From Acidobacteriota bacterium (lineage in GTDB: Bacteria; Acidobacteriota; Blastocatellia; Pyrinomonadales; Pyrinomonadaceae): a DNA stretch of 43,843 nt. The notes beneath the pieces are model-generated. The model saw nothing but the letters and a program-made list of their open reading frames with translations. It was not told where the DNA came from and did no database searches. The stretch lies in the NCBI GenBank assembly GCA_025463125.1, contig JAOAPX010000068.1, forward strand, positions 1-43,843. Reading direction: 5' to 3'. Below, one piece after another: positions 1 to 7,340 of the stretch. The position numbers were made by a program, and so were the translations under genes. The first letter of the stretch is position 1. Each line of letters opens with the position of its first letter.

Positions 1-123
1 GTTTTTGTGGTTTTGGCTGATACGGCGGCGCGCGTGGCGATCGCGCCGCGTGAATTGCCGGTCGGCGCTGTCACGGCACTGATCGGAGCGCCTTTGTTTA
101 TTTATTTATTGAGAAGAAATTAG
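1..123 (+). CDS. FecCD/BtuC-type ABC permease, C-terminal fragment
   Basis: Only the last 40 codons and the TAG stop lie in the window. The peptide contains [17 protein letters not shown] and ends in FIYLLRRN. This is the characteristic last cytoplasmic loop and final helix of FecCD/BtuC permeases, which import cobalamin, haem or ferric siderophores across the inner membrane. The next gene is the matching ATPase and a cobalamin riboswitch follows, so a B12 substrate is inferred. The rest of the gene, and any binding protein, lie to the left of the window. Confidence 0.85.
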   Translation, partial: VFVVLADTAARVAIAPRELPVGAVTALIGAPLFIYLLRRN

Positions 124-157
124 CCGCAGATTAACGCGGAATACGCGGAAAGAAAAG

Positions 158-274
158 TGAAAACTAATAGTGAAAAACTAATAATGAAAAACTAATAATG
201 AAAAACTAATAATGAATAACGTAACCAATAACGAGAAAAAGAACATTTTTCACTTTTCACTTTTCACTTTTCAC
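158..274. repeat. Two short tandem-repeat arrays, mutually complementary
   Basis: The 195-bp gap between the permease and the ATPase holds two arrays. Positions 158-212 carry one 13-bp and three 14-bp copies of TGAAAAACTAATAA. Positions 247-274 carry four copies of TTTTCAC. The segment GAAAAGTGAAAA (152-163) is the exact reverse complement of 247-258, so a transcript could fold into a long hairpin between the two genes. No coding potential is seen here. Confidence 0.75.
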
Positions 275-318
275 TTTATTGTTTCGCTTTTTCAGCGCAA
301 ATTCGCGGTAGAAATAAA

Positions 319-1089
319 ATGCTTGAAATTACAAATGTTTCAATTTGTTACGAAACTCGCGAAATTATAAGCGATGTTTCGTTTCATCTTGAGCCGGGCA
401 GAATCATTGCGCTTTTAGGCGCGAACGGCGCGGGCAAAACGACTTTGCTTCGCGCTCTGAACGGTACTTTGCCGATGTCGAAAGGCAGCATTTTATTAAA
501 TGAAAAAAGCCTGTCTGAATATTCGCGCCGCGAAATCGCACAAAAAATTTCGGTCGTCGCGCAGGAAAACGAAACGAAATTTCCGGTGTCGGTTTTGGAA
601 TACGTTTTAAGCGGGAGATTCTCGCACGGAACGGCTTTCGGCTGGGAAACCGAAAACGATCTGCGTATTGCCGAAAACGCTTTGCGGTTATGCGATTCGG
701 CGACTTTAAAAAATCGCCTGATGAATCGTTTGAGCGGCGGCGAACGCCAGAGAATCGTTTTGGCGAGAGCTTTGGCGACCGAGGCGCAAATACTTCTTCT
801 CGACGAGCCGACGGCAAATCTCGATCTTGCGCATCAGGCTTTAATCTTCCGCCTCGTTCGCAAGCGGTGCGAAGACTGCAATTCGGCTGCGGTCGTCATC
901 ACGCACGATTTGAACCTGGCGGCGGAATTCGCCGATCAGATTATTTTATTAAACCGCGGGCGAATTGCCGCAAAAGGCGCGCCCGAAGCGGTTTTAACCG
1001 AAGAAAACTTAAGCGAAGTTTTCAATATGAAAGTCTTGCTCGACGAAAATCCGATTAGTAAGAAAATCCGGGTAACGACGATTTATTAA
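319..1089 (+). CDS. btuD: Cobalamin/iron-type ABC transporter ATPase (BtuD/FecE/HmuV family)
   Basis: This 256-residue cytoplasmic ATPase would energise the FecCD permease encoded just upstream. Visible motifs are Walker A (GANGAGKTT, about residues 34-42), the Q-loop region near 82, the ABC signature LSGGERQR (138-145), Walker B ILLLDEP (158-164) and the H-loop in VVITHDLN. The length is normal for the FecE/HmuV/BtuD family, whose members import haem, ferric siderophores or B12. The choice of B12 rests on the cobalamin riboswitch that begins 3 nt after the stop and on the BtuB-like receptor that follows. The riboswitch lies downstream, so this gene itself is not obviously under its control. 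Confidence 0.85.
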   Translation: MLEITNVSICYETREIISDVSFHLEPGRIIALLGANGAGKTTLLRALNGTLPMSKGSILLNEKSLSEYSRREIAQKISVVAQENETKFPVSVLEYVLSGRFSHGTAFGWETENDLRIAENALRLCDSATLKNRLMNRLSGGERQRIVLARALATEAQILLLDEPTANLDLAHQALIFRLVRKRCEDCNSAAVVITHDLNLAAEFADQIILLNRGRIAAKGAPEAVLTEENLSEVFNMKVLLDENPISKKIRVTTIY

Positions 1090-1092
1090 ATT

Positions 1093-1221
1093 AAAACAAA
1101 CGGGAAGAAGGGAACGCGGCGCAAATCCGCGACTGCCCACGCAACTGTGAACATTGTCATTGAATATCAAGATTGAATATCAAGATTGAAGAGAAAGTCA
1201 GGAACCTTGCTCGTTTTGTTT
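1093..1221 (+). ncRNA. Cobalamin (B12) riboswitch aptamer
   Basis: The conserved B12-element blocks are present in order. GGGAA is at 1110-1114, and AAATCCGCGACTGCCCACGC runs into CAACTGTGA (about 1123-1150, the hallmark core). The 3' box AGTCAGGAACCTTGC is at 1196-1210. The ends AAACAAACG (1094-1102) and CGTTTTGTTT (1212-1221) are nearly complementary and can form the closing P1 stem with one bulge. The variable middle arm contains a perfect 13-bp tandem duplication (TGAATATCAAGAT at 1161-1173 and 1174-1186). The element lies directly upstream of a TonB-dependent receptor, the classic position for B12 control of btuB. Confidence 0.93.
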
Positions 1222-1237
1222 CAACCCTTTAACCAAT

Positions 1238-1262
1238 TTCTGCGATGGGCAGAAGTGAGGAG
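1238..1262 (+). promoter_or_regulatory. Candidate riboswitch expression platform next to the btuB ribosome site
   Basis: TTCTGC (1238-1243) and GCAGAA (1249-1254) form a 6-bp hairpin with loop GATGG, immediately before the GAGGAG ribosome-binding site (1257-1262) and the ATG at 1267. The stretch TGGGC (1246-1250) can pair with GCCCA in the aptamer core (1135-1139). That arrangement resembles the loop-loop contact used by translational B12 riboswitches. The pairing is inferred from complementarity only. No T-run follows the hairpin, so translational rather than transcriptional control is favoured. Confidence 0.5.
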
Positions 1263-1266
1263 AGCC

Positions 1267-3576
1267 ATGAAAATTATAAAAGCACTAAGTTTAATTTATA
1301 TTTTAACAATAGCTGTTATCGCGCAGCAAAACGCGACGGTTTCGGGAACATTAATTGATGAAGGACAAATCGTCGCCAATCAAAAAATCAGGTTGGTGAC
1401 GCAAAACGAAACATTCGAAACGGCAACGGACCAAAACGGGAATTACCGTTTTGAAAACATCGCAAACGGCACATATTTACTGGTTTATAATAACAAGCAG
1501 GCAAGCGTCACGGTTGAAAACGGAGCGGTTTCCGTTGCCAATTTAGCCGACGTCGTCGTCATTTCGGCAAATACGACGCAGACGATCGACGAAGTTGCCA
1601 AATCCATTAATATCATCGACGGACAGGAAATGCGCGATCGCGCCGATTTCACTTTAGCTGAAACTTTGCGGACGATTCCGGGCTTTCGCGTGCAGCAGCT
1701 CGGCGGTTTCGGCAGAACCGCGACGATCAAAACCCGCGGTTTGAGAAATCAGGACACAGCCCTTTTGATCGACGGAATTCGTTTTCGCGACGCCGCTTCG
1801 ATCACCGGCGACGCTTCGGCGTTTTTGTCGGATTTTACTTTAACGAGCGTTTCGCGCGTCGAAGTGCTGCGCGGTTCGGGCAGCTCGCTTTACGGCACAA
1901 ACGCCATCGGCGGAACGATTGATTTTCAAACGCCGAAACCGCAATCCGGGTTTCACGGGCAAATCGGCGGCGCGGCGGGCGGTTACGGTCTCGGACGCTT
2001 TCGCGGAAATATTTCCGACGGCACGACAGACGGAAAGTTCGGTTTTAATCTGGGCGTTTCGCGCACGGTTTACACGAAAGGAATCGACGGCGAAGACGAC
2101 GCGCATAATACGAATTTTCAATCGCGCATCGAGTACAATCCATTTACGAAAACGAACATTTCAACCAGATTCTTCGTTTCCGACGCCTACGTTCGTCTGA
2201 ATTCAAGCCCGAACACGGCTTTTACCAGTCCCTTTCCTTCAAACGCGAACATTATCGAAGCCCGTCCGGGCGTAAACTTCGCTTTCGACGCAAACGATCC
2301 GGACAATTTTCAGAAATCGAAATTCTTTAACGGGCAAGTCGTTTTAACGCAAATCATCAGCGACGACCTTGTTTTTCAAGGGTTTTATTCCGGATTGAAA
2401 ACTTCGCGCAAAAACACGAACGGAATTTTAGGAGCCGGTTTTCAAAGCGCTTCGACGAGTATTTTCGACGGCACGATTCAAACCGCCAACGGGCATCTGA
2501 ACTGGACGCCGAACCGCGCCAATCAAATCACCTTCGGTTACGAATTCGAACACGAAAAATACGGCAACGACGGATTTACGCCGTCAGGCGCGGGCAATTT
2601 CTCGACGCGAGCTTTTCAATCGAGCAACACTTTCTACGCGCAGGATTTGCTGAAATTCTTCGGCGACCGGCTGCAAATCGCGGGCGGTTTTCGCGCCCAG
2701 TTTTTCAGTTTGAAAACGCCTGAATTCAGTTTGAATAACGCTCCGTATTCGAACGTGAAGCTTGAAAATCCGGCGGCTGCTTACACTTTCGACGGCGCGG
2801 CTTCTTACTTTTTTGAAAAAACCGGAACGAAAATCCGCGCCCACGTCGGAAACGGCTACCGCGTTCCGAGTTTGTATGAAAGATTCGGCACTTTTTACAG
2901 CAGCTTCGGCACGCCGAGTTTCGTCGCGCTCGGCAACCCGAATTTGCAGCCGGAAAAAACGATCGCTTTTGACGGCGGAATCGAGCAAAATCTGTTCGAT
3001 AATCGAGCCAAACTGACGGCGGTTTATTTTTATACAAAGCTAATCGATACAATCGGTTACGGTAACGCCGTTTCGAACATCGGAACAACTCCCAGACCTT
3101 TCGGCGGTTATTTAAACACGAAAGGCGGAATCGCCCGCGGCGCGGAATTCAGCGGTCAGGTAAAACCGACCGGCTCGACCGATATTTTCGCTTCGTACAC
3201 TTACACAAACAGCGACCAGCGCGTGCCGCAGGTTTCGAGAACCAGTTTTATCGAAACTCTCGGCATTCCGAAACAGCAGTTCACGCTGGTTGCGACGCAG
3301 CGATTCAAACGCGCGTGGGTGAATTTCGATTTTCTGGCAACGAGCGATTATCTGGCGCCGATTTTCAGCAGTCAAAATTTCAACACTTACGTTTATCGCT
3401 TTAACGGAAACCGCAGAGCCGATTTAACGGCTGGCTACACGTTTCCGCTCAAGGGCGAAAAAATGAATCTGCGAGTTCACGGAACCGTTGAAAATCTATT
3501 CGATTACGAATATTACGAAAACGGTTTTCGCACTCTCGGTCGTAACGGGCGCGTCGGCGTGAGCCTCGGATTTTAG
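1267..3576 (+). CDS. btuB: TonB-dependent outer-membrane receptor, BtuB-like
   Basis: This 769-residue receptor should import B12 (or a corrinoid) across the outer membrane. The ATG at 1267 was chosen because a GAGGAG site precedes it, a signal peptide follows (MKIIKALSLIYILTIAVIAQ), and the longer frame back to 1186 would overlap the riboswitch. After the signal there is a short carboxypeptidase-regulatory-like beta domain (about 25-90). The plug domain follows, with LIDGIRFRD and VEVLRGSGSSLYGTNAIGG, then a beta-barrel with TonB-receptor features (NGYRVPSLYERFG, NLQPEKT). The C-terminus VGVSLGF ends in Phe, as expected for BAM insertion. A bidirectional terminator follows. A substrate other than cobalamin is possible, but the riboswitch makes that unlikely. 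Confidence 0.9.
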   Translation: MKIIKALSLIYILTIAVIAQQNATVSGTLIDEGQIVANQKIRLVTQNETFETATDQNGNYRFENIANGTYLLVYNNKQASVTVENGAVSVANLADVVVISANTTQTIDEVAKSINIIDGQEMRDRADFTLAETLRTIPGFRVQQLGGFGRTATIKTRGLRNQDTALLIDGIRFRDAASITGDASAFLSDFTLTSVSRVEVLRGSGSSLYGTNAIGGTIDFQTPKPQSGFHGQIGGAAGGYGLGRFRGNISDGTTDGKFGFNLGVSRTVYTKGIDGEDDAHNTNFQSRIEYNPFTKTNISTRFFVSDAYVRLNSSPNTAFTSPFPSNANIIEARPGVNFAFDANDPDNFQKSKFFNGQVVLTQIISDDLVFQGFYSGLKTSRKNTNGILGAGFQSASTSIFDGTIQTANGHLNWTPNRANQITFGYEFEHEKYGNDGFTPSGAGNFSTRAFQSSNTFYAQDLLKFFGDRLQIAGGFRAQFFSLKTPEFSLNNAPYSNVKLENPAAAYTFDGAASYFFEKTGTKIRAHVGNGYRVPSLYERFGTFYSSFGTPSFVALGNPNLQPEKTIAFDGGIEQNLFDNRAKLTAVYFYTKLIDTIGYGNAVSNIGTTPRPFGGYLNTKGGIARGAEFSGQVKPTGSTDIFASYTYTNSDQRVPQVSRTSFIETLGIPKQQFTLVATQRFKRAWVNFDFLATSDYLAPIFSSQNFNTYVYRFNGNRRADLTAGYTFPLKGEKMNLRVHGTVENLFDYEYYENGFRTLGRNGRVGVSLGF

Positions 3577-3667
3577 GAAATTTACCGCGAAGGCGCGGCG
3601 TCAGGCAGATACCTAAAATATTCTAAAACGCGAGTTTTTAATGGCTTTAGCTATTATTTGTCGCGCG

Positions 3668-3707
3668 AAAAAAAGTCTCGTAAACAGATGTTTACGAGAC
3701 TTTTTTT
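3668..3707. terminator. Bidirectional rho-independent terminator
   Basis: A perfect 18-bp inverted repeat (AAAAAAAGTCTCGTAAAC, loop AGAT, complement) lies at 3668-3707, with T-runs on both strands. It sits between the receptor gene (plus) and the small minus-strand gene at 3723-3950, so it can end both transcripts. Confidence 0.92.
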
Positions 3708-3722
3708 ACTATAGTTGAAAGT

Positions 3723-3950
3723 TCATTTTGATTTTCGCTCGGTGAAGATCGGTTTCAGTTGATTCGTCGTTTGCTCAATAACGCTGGACGCCGGTTCTGT
3801 AAGCGTTCGCGCCGGCGTTGTGTGAAGCCTTTTCGTTTCCTGCTCCTCGAGTCGATTTGTGCCGCTTATCTCTTTTCCGACTCTCATGCGGCTTAATAAA
3901 AGCCAGCCGAAAACGCTTTCAAGCGCCAGCATCAGAAGAAAAGTAAGCAT
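3723..3950 (-). CDS. Hypothetical small membrane-anchored protein (75 aa)
   Basis: I do not recognise this protein. The N-terminus is a hydrophobic segment (LTFLLMLALESVFGWLLL) that looks like one transmembrane helix or an uncleaved signal. A basic, Glu/Thr-rich tail of about 50 residues follows. It ends 15 nt from the bidirectional terminator. No convincing ribosome site precedes the ATG at 3950: GAGGG lies about 18 nt upstream. The frame stays open further upstream (CVINAPFEGLAYAFL), so a non-ATG start is possible. It may be a real small gene or a chance frame. Confidence 0.4.
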   Translation of the reverse strand: MLTFLLMLALESVFGWLLLSRMRVGKEISGTNRLEEQETKRLHTTPARTLTEPASSVIEQTTNQLKPIFTERKSK

Positions 3951-4055
3951 TAAGAACGCGTATGCAAGTCCCTCAAAAGGGGCATTTATGACACAAATTT
4001 TATTATAAACGTTTTACCAGTCAGTAAATATCAAGTTTCTTTTATACATAGAACA

Positions 4056-5957
4056 TCAGCGAATCGGTTCGCGCAGAATCAAGTCTGCGGTTTCACGCGC
4101 GATTGCGGCGGCTTTCGGGTTTGATTCTCGCAAGCTTGCCACCTGCAAAAGCGCTTCGCCGGTTCTCGATAATAAACGAACAAGGTCGCCTTCTTCGGCT
4201 TTTGTATAAAAAACCAAATCTTCCCAGCTCGCGCCTTCCGCCCATGCTTCGGCTGTCGCGGCGGCTGAAATGTTGATTTCTTCCGAAGCTTCGACGCCGA
4301 AACGCCATTCGACGCCGGTTACTTTGTGAATAATCTGTTCAAATTCCGACAAAACGTCGGAAAGGTCATAGGAGAGATGCATTTCGCCGTAATTGCGGTC
4401 GGAATCGGCGGCGACCGAAGCCATCAGACCGGCGACATTTTTCGGTTCGAGATTGTCGAAAATCCCCTGGCGAAGCGCTTCGCCGACCAGAAGCGGGCGG
4501 TCAACGCGCAGATCAGCCAGCCATTTTCCGCGCTCGGTTACTTTTTGCGCGGAAAAATCCAGATAGCCGAAACGGTCGAGAACAAGCGCCCGGCGCTCGA
4601 ACGGGAGCCAGATGTCGCTGCGCAGATATTCGATATCGCGAGCTGATTTTTCGAGATATTCGGCATCGTTCCACATTTCCCATAAAAATTGAAAAGCGAT
4701 CCGGCGCCGGTCTTCGCTTAAATTTTCCGGCAGTAATTTATCGATCGAAGAATTGATGATTTCGACTGCCGCGTCGGCTTCTTCTCTTTTGTGCGAGAGT
4801 TTCGGCTCTTCGAGCGGCAGATTTACGCCCGAATCAATTTCGTCGAAGGCTAAATCGAGCGATTCTTCTTTGACCGCGTATTTTTTCGCGTAAACGCGCC
4901 CGATGTGCGGCAGCGAAAGCGTCGCGCCCTGACCGTCGTCGCGCATAACGACGACTTTTTCGCCGAAAACGCTCAGCACGAGAAAAAAGCGCTTGCCGTT
5001 TCTGCTTTTTGTGACGATTCTTCCGGCTTCGACATTTTCTGCGAGCCATTTACTGCGAACTTCGCTGCGCGTGTTCGTCGGCGTTTCCTGCAATCGCAGG
5101 CGCGCGCTCGTCAAACGCTCAAAAGCGCGAACATCGTCGATCGTCAGCTCAAAACCGCTCGCTTCGATCTGCTCTTCGAGATTTACGATGCGTTTTTCGC
5201 GTAGATTTTGCAGCTTTTCGATTTGCCGCGCCGTGTCTTTGAAAGCGAAGCTTTTTTCGGCGATCTCGCGCACCTGCGCGAAGCTTCCGAAAGCGTCGAG
5301 CAGATTTAAAAGACTTGTGTACGTCGAGCGAAACTGGCTTTGCAAAGCGTCGGGCGGCGATTTAAGAAGCTCGGCAATTTTTTTCGGATTTTGAAACTGC
5401 CCGGGAGCGAGCACGACGAAACCGACTTTATCTTTTCCGCGACGCCCGGCGCGCCCGGTCATTTGTTGCAGCTCGCTCGCCTGCAGCGGTCGCCAGCCGT
5501 CGTTTCCGCGCGTGTCCGCATTCAGGATGACAACCGTGCGGGCAGGGAAATCGACGCCGGCGGCGACGGTCGAAGTCGCGAAAATCGCGTTCAAAAGCCC
5601 CTTCGACATCATCTTTTCAATCAAAAGTTTCCAAGCCGGAATATGACCGGCGTGATGCGACGCGACGCCGCCGCGAAGCAGCAATCGCCGGTGTTTGTGT
5701 GTTTTTATTTCCGGGTTGAAAGCGGCGAATTCTTCAAATATTTCCTGTCTTTTGAGTTGTTTTTCGGTGTCGGTTCGCTGAGATTTGTCGGCGGCGACGT
5801 CCGAGGCGGCTTCGTCGCATTTGCGGCGCGTCGGCATAAAGACAATCGCGGGCAGAAGATTATAATTTCTCAGCGTCGTGATGAGCTGCGGCGGCGGAAT
5901 GTCGGAAGATCTTTGATTCAATTTGGCTTGTTTTCTCCCCCTTAAAATTTGCTGCAA
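4056..5957 (-). CDS. Ski2/HelY-like helicase C-terminal half, lacking the RecA1 domain
   Basis: This 633-residue protein begins about 25 residues before the second RecA domain of a Ski2-like (HelY/Mtr4/DUF3516-type) RNA helicase. Visible are motif IV (LLPAIVFMPTRRKCD, 34-48), a GGVASHHAGHIPAWK block (96-110), motif V (ATSTVAAGVDFPAR, 127-140) and motif VI (QMTGRAGRRGKD, 165-176). A long alpha-helical accessory region fills the remainder. Missing are Walker A (motif I) and the DExH box (motif II), and only 215 bp separate the start from the divergent gene at 6173, so the roughly 200-residue RecA1 domain cannot be encoded upstream. It is either a truncated helicase or a family that lost its ATPase half. 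The remaining frame is long and clean, which argues that it is still under selection. Confidence 0.8.
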   Translation of the reverse strand: MQQILRGRKQAKLNQRSSDIPPPQLITTLRNYNLLPAIVFMPTRRKCDEAASDVAADKSQRTDTEKQLKRQEIFEEFAAFNPEIKTHKHRRLLLRGGVASHHAGHIPAWKLLIEKMMSKGLLNAIFATSTVAAGVDFPARTVVILNADTRGNDGWRPLQASELQQMTGRAGRRGKDKVGFVVLAPGQFQNPKKIAELLKSPPDALQSQFRSTYTSLLNLLDAFGSFAQVREIAEKSFAFKDTARQIEKLQNLREKRIVNLEEQIEASGFELTIDDVRAFERLTSARLRLQETPTNTRSEVRSKWLAENVEAGRIVTKSRNGKRFFLVLSVFGEKVVVMRDDGQGATLSLPHIGRVYAKKYAVKEESLDLAFDEIDSGVNLPLEEPKLSHKREEADAAVEIINSSIDKLLPENLSEDRRRIAFQFLWEMWNDAEYLEKSARDIEYLRSDIWLPFERRALVLDRFGYLDFSAQKVTERGKWLADLRVDRPLLVGEALRQGIFDNLEPKNVAGLMASVAADSDRNYGEMHLSYDLSDVLSEFEQIIHKVTGVEWRFGVEASEEINISAAATAEAWAEGASWEDLVFYTKAEEGDLVRLLSRTGEALLQVASLRESNPKAAAIARETADLILREPIR

Positions 5958-6172
5958 TTTACACTATAACTTACTCGGTGAATTCTCGAAAAATTAAGCG
6001 AATATATTTTAATTGAATTTTCAGCCGGGCGAATTCGAAAAACAGCGAAAGTTTTGTATGCTAATCTTTAAGAGCGAGAGAGATTTTTATTCGGGTTCGT
6101 TTTGCTTGAAAGATTAGCCGGCGCGAGCGGCAATGGATTTACCTGATTCGGTTGTAATAATTGTGATTTTCG
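5958..6172. other. Divergent intergenic region
   Basis: This AT-rich 215-bp gap must hold the promoters of the divergent helicase fragment and the hydrolase gene. I see no convincing -35/-10 pair, no coding continuation of the helicase, and no hairpin of note. Confidence 0.5.
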
Positions 6173-7270
6173 ATGAAAAAAGCATTCAAAATCATCGCGG
6201 CGTTTTTTCTTGTAATTGCGGTCGCCGTTTCTATCATTATTTTAATAAACGAAAACGATAAAGCAGTGGTTACAAAGTACGTCAGAAACGAAAATTTGCC
6301 GACCGTAAAAGCCGGCTGGCAGGGAACTCCGGTCGATCAGAAAGGCAGATTCGTAAACGGCGAATATCCTTTTTTGCCGAGAATCCTGGATTTATTGAAA
6401 TGGCAAACAAGCGGCAACCCGCAAAAAGAAGAGAAAGAAAACGATCTCGCGCGGCTTCGAATCGATGACCCGGAGGCTTTTCTGGCAAGCGAAAAGGATG
6501 GCATTTTATGGCTCGGACACGCTTCGTTTTTTATTCGCTTGAGCGGCGTCAATATCCTGATCGACCCGGTTTTCGGCGATCCGTCTTTTATAAAAAAATA
6601 CGTCGATGTGCCGTCGCCGGTCGAGAAAATTCGCCGCGTCGATTACGTTTTGCTTTCGCACGATCACCGCGATCACTGCGATGAAGAAACGCTCCGGCGC
6701 ATTGCGGAGAGATTTCCCGAAGCCTCGTTTCTCGCCGGTCTCGGAATGGAAGACCTTTTAAACGAATGGAAAAGCCCGACCAATCAAGTGCAGACGGCGG
6801 GCTGGTATCAGCAGTTCAGCGCGATCGCGGGCGACGTCAAGATCACGTTCGTTCCGGTTCGACATTGGTGCCGCCGAGGGCTTTTCGATACGAATAAAAG
6901 GCTTTGGGGCGGGTACGTCATTTCCGGCGCGGGAAAAACGATTTATTTCGGCGGCGATTCCGGCTACGGCTCGCATTACCGCGAAACGGCTGAGGTTTTT
7001 CCGGAAATAGATTATTTTTTAATCGGCATCGGCGCTTACAAACCGCGCTGGTTTATGGAGCCGAATCATAATTCGCCGGAAGACACCTTGAAAGGTTTTC
7101 TTGATATAAAAGCGAAGGTTTTCGTACCGATGCATTACGGCACTTTCGATTTGTCGGACGAACCGCCGAGCGAGCCGCTTCGATTATTAAAGGAAAACGC
7201 GGCGGAAATGAACATAAGCGATAAAATTAAACCCTTAAATATTAACGAAAGTATATATTTAAATGAGTAG
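6173..7270 (+). CDS. Membrane-anchored metallo-beta-lactamase-fold hydrolase (NAPE-PLD/UlaG-like)
   Basis: This is a 365-residue zinc hydrolase of the MBL-fold superfamily, in the branch that includes NAPE-PLD and UlaG-like enzymes. An N-terminal hydrophobic segment (about 5-26) suggests anchoring with the catalytic domain in the periplasm. The metal motif HxHxDH is complete in SHDHRDHCD (H163, H165, D167, H168). Further ligands are H231 (VPVRHW), D262 (FGGDSGYG) and H321 (MHYGTF). Family members cleave phosphodiester or lactone-type bonds, and the substrate here cannot be read from sequence. The gene stands alone, with no clear ribosome site and a 70-nt gap to the next gene. Confidence 0.85.
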   Translation: MKKAFKIIAAFFLVIAVAVSIIILINENDKAVVTKYVRNENLPTVKAGWQGTPVDQKGRFVNGEYPFLPRILDLLKWQTSGNPQKEEKENDLARLRIDDPEAFLASEKDGILWLGHASFFIRLSGVNILIDPVFGDPSFIKKYVDVPSPVEKIRRVDYVLLSHDHRDHCDEETLRRIAERFPEASFLAGLGMEDLLNEWKSPTNQVQTAGWYQQFSAIAGDVKITFVPVRHWCRRGLFDTNKRLWGGYVISGAGKTIYFGGDSGYGSHYRETAEVFPEIDYFLIGIGAYKPRWFMEPNHNSPEDTLKGFLDIKAKVFVPMHYGTFDLSDEPPSEPLRLLKENAAEMNISDKIKPLNINESIYLNE

Positions 7271-7340
7271 CTTAGAACTGAAAGCGCGGGCGTTTCAGAC
7301 GCGCTTTTAGTTAAAAATCGAACTTCTTTAAAAGTCTTTT

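Noticed and set aside
1186..1266. Longer N-terminus for the TonB receptor
   Set aside because: It would overlap the cobalamin riboswitch 3' part and precede the signal peptide; ATG 1267 has the ribosome site.
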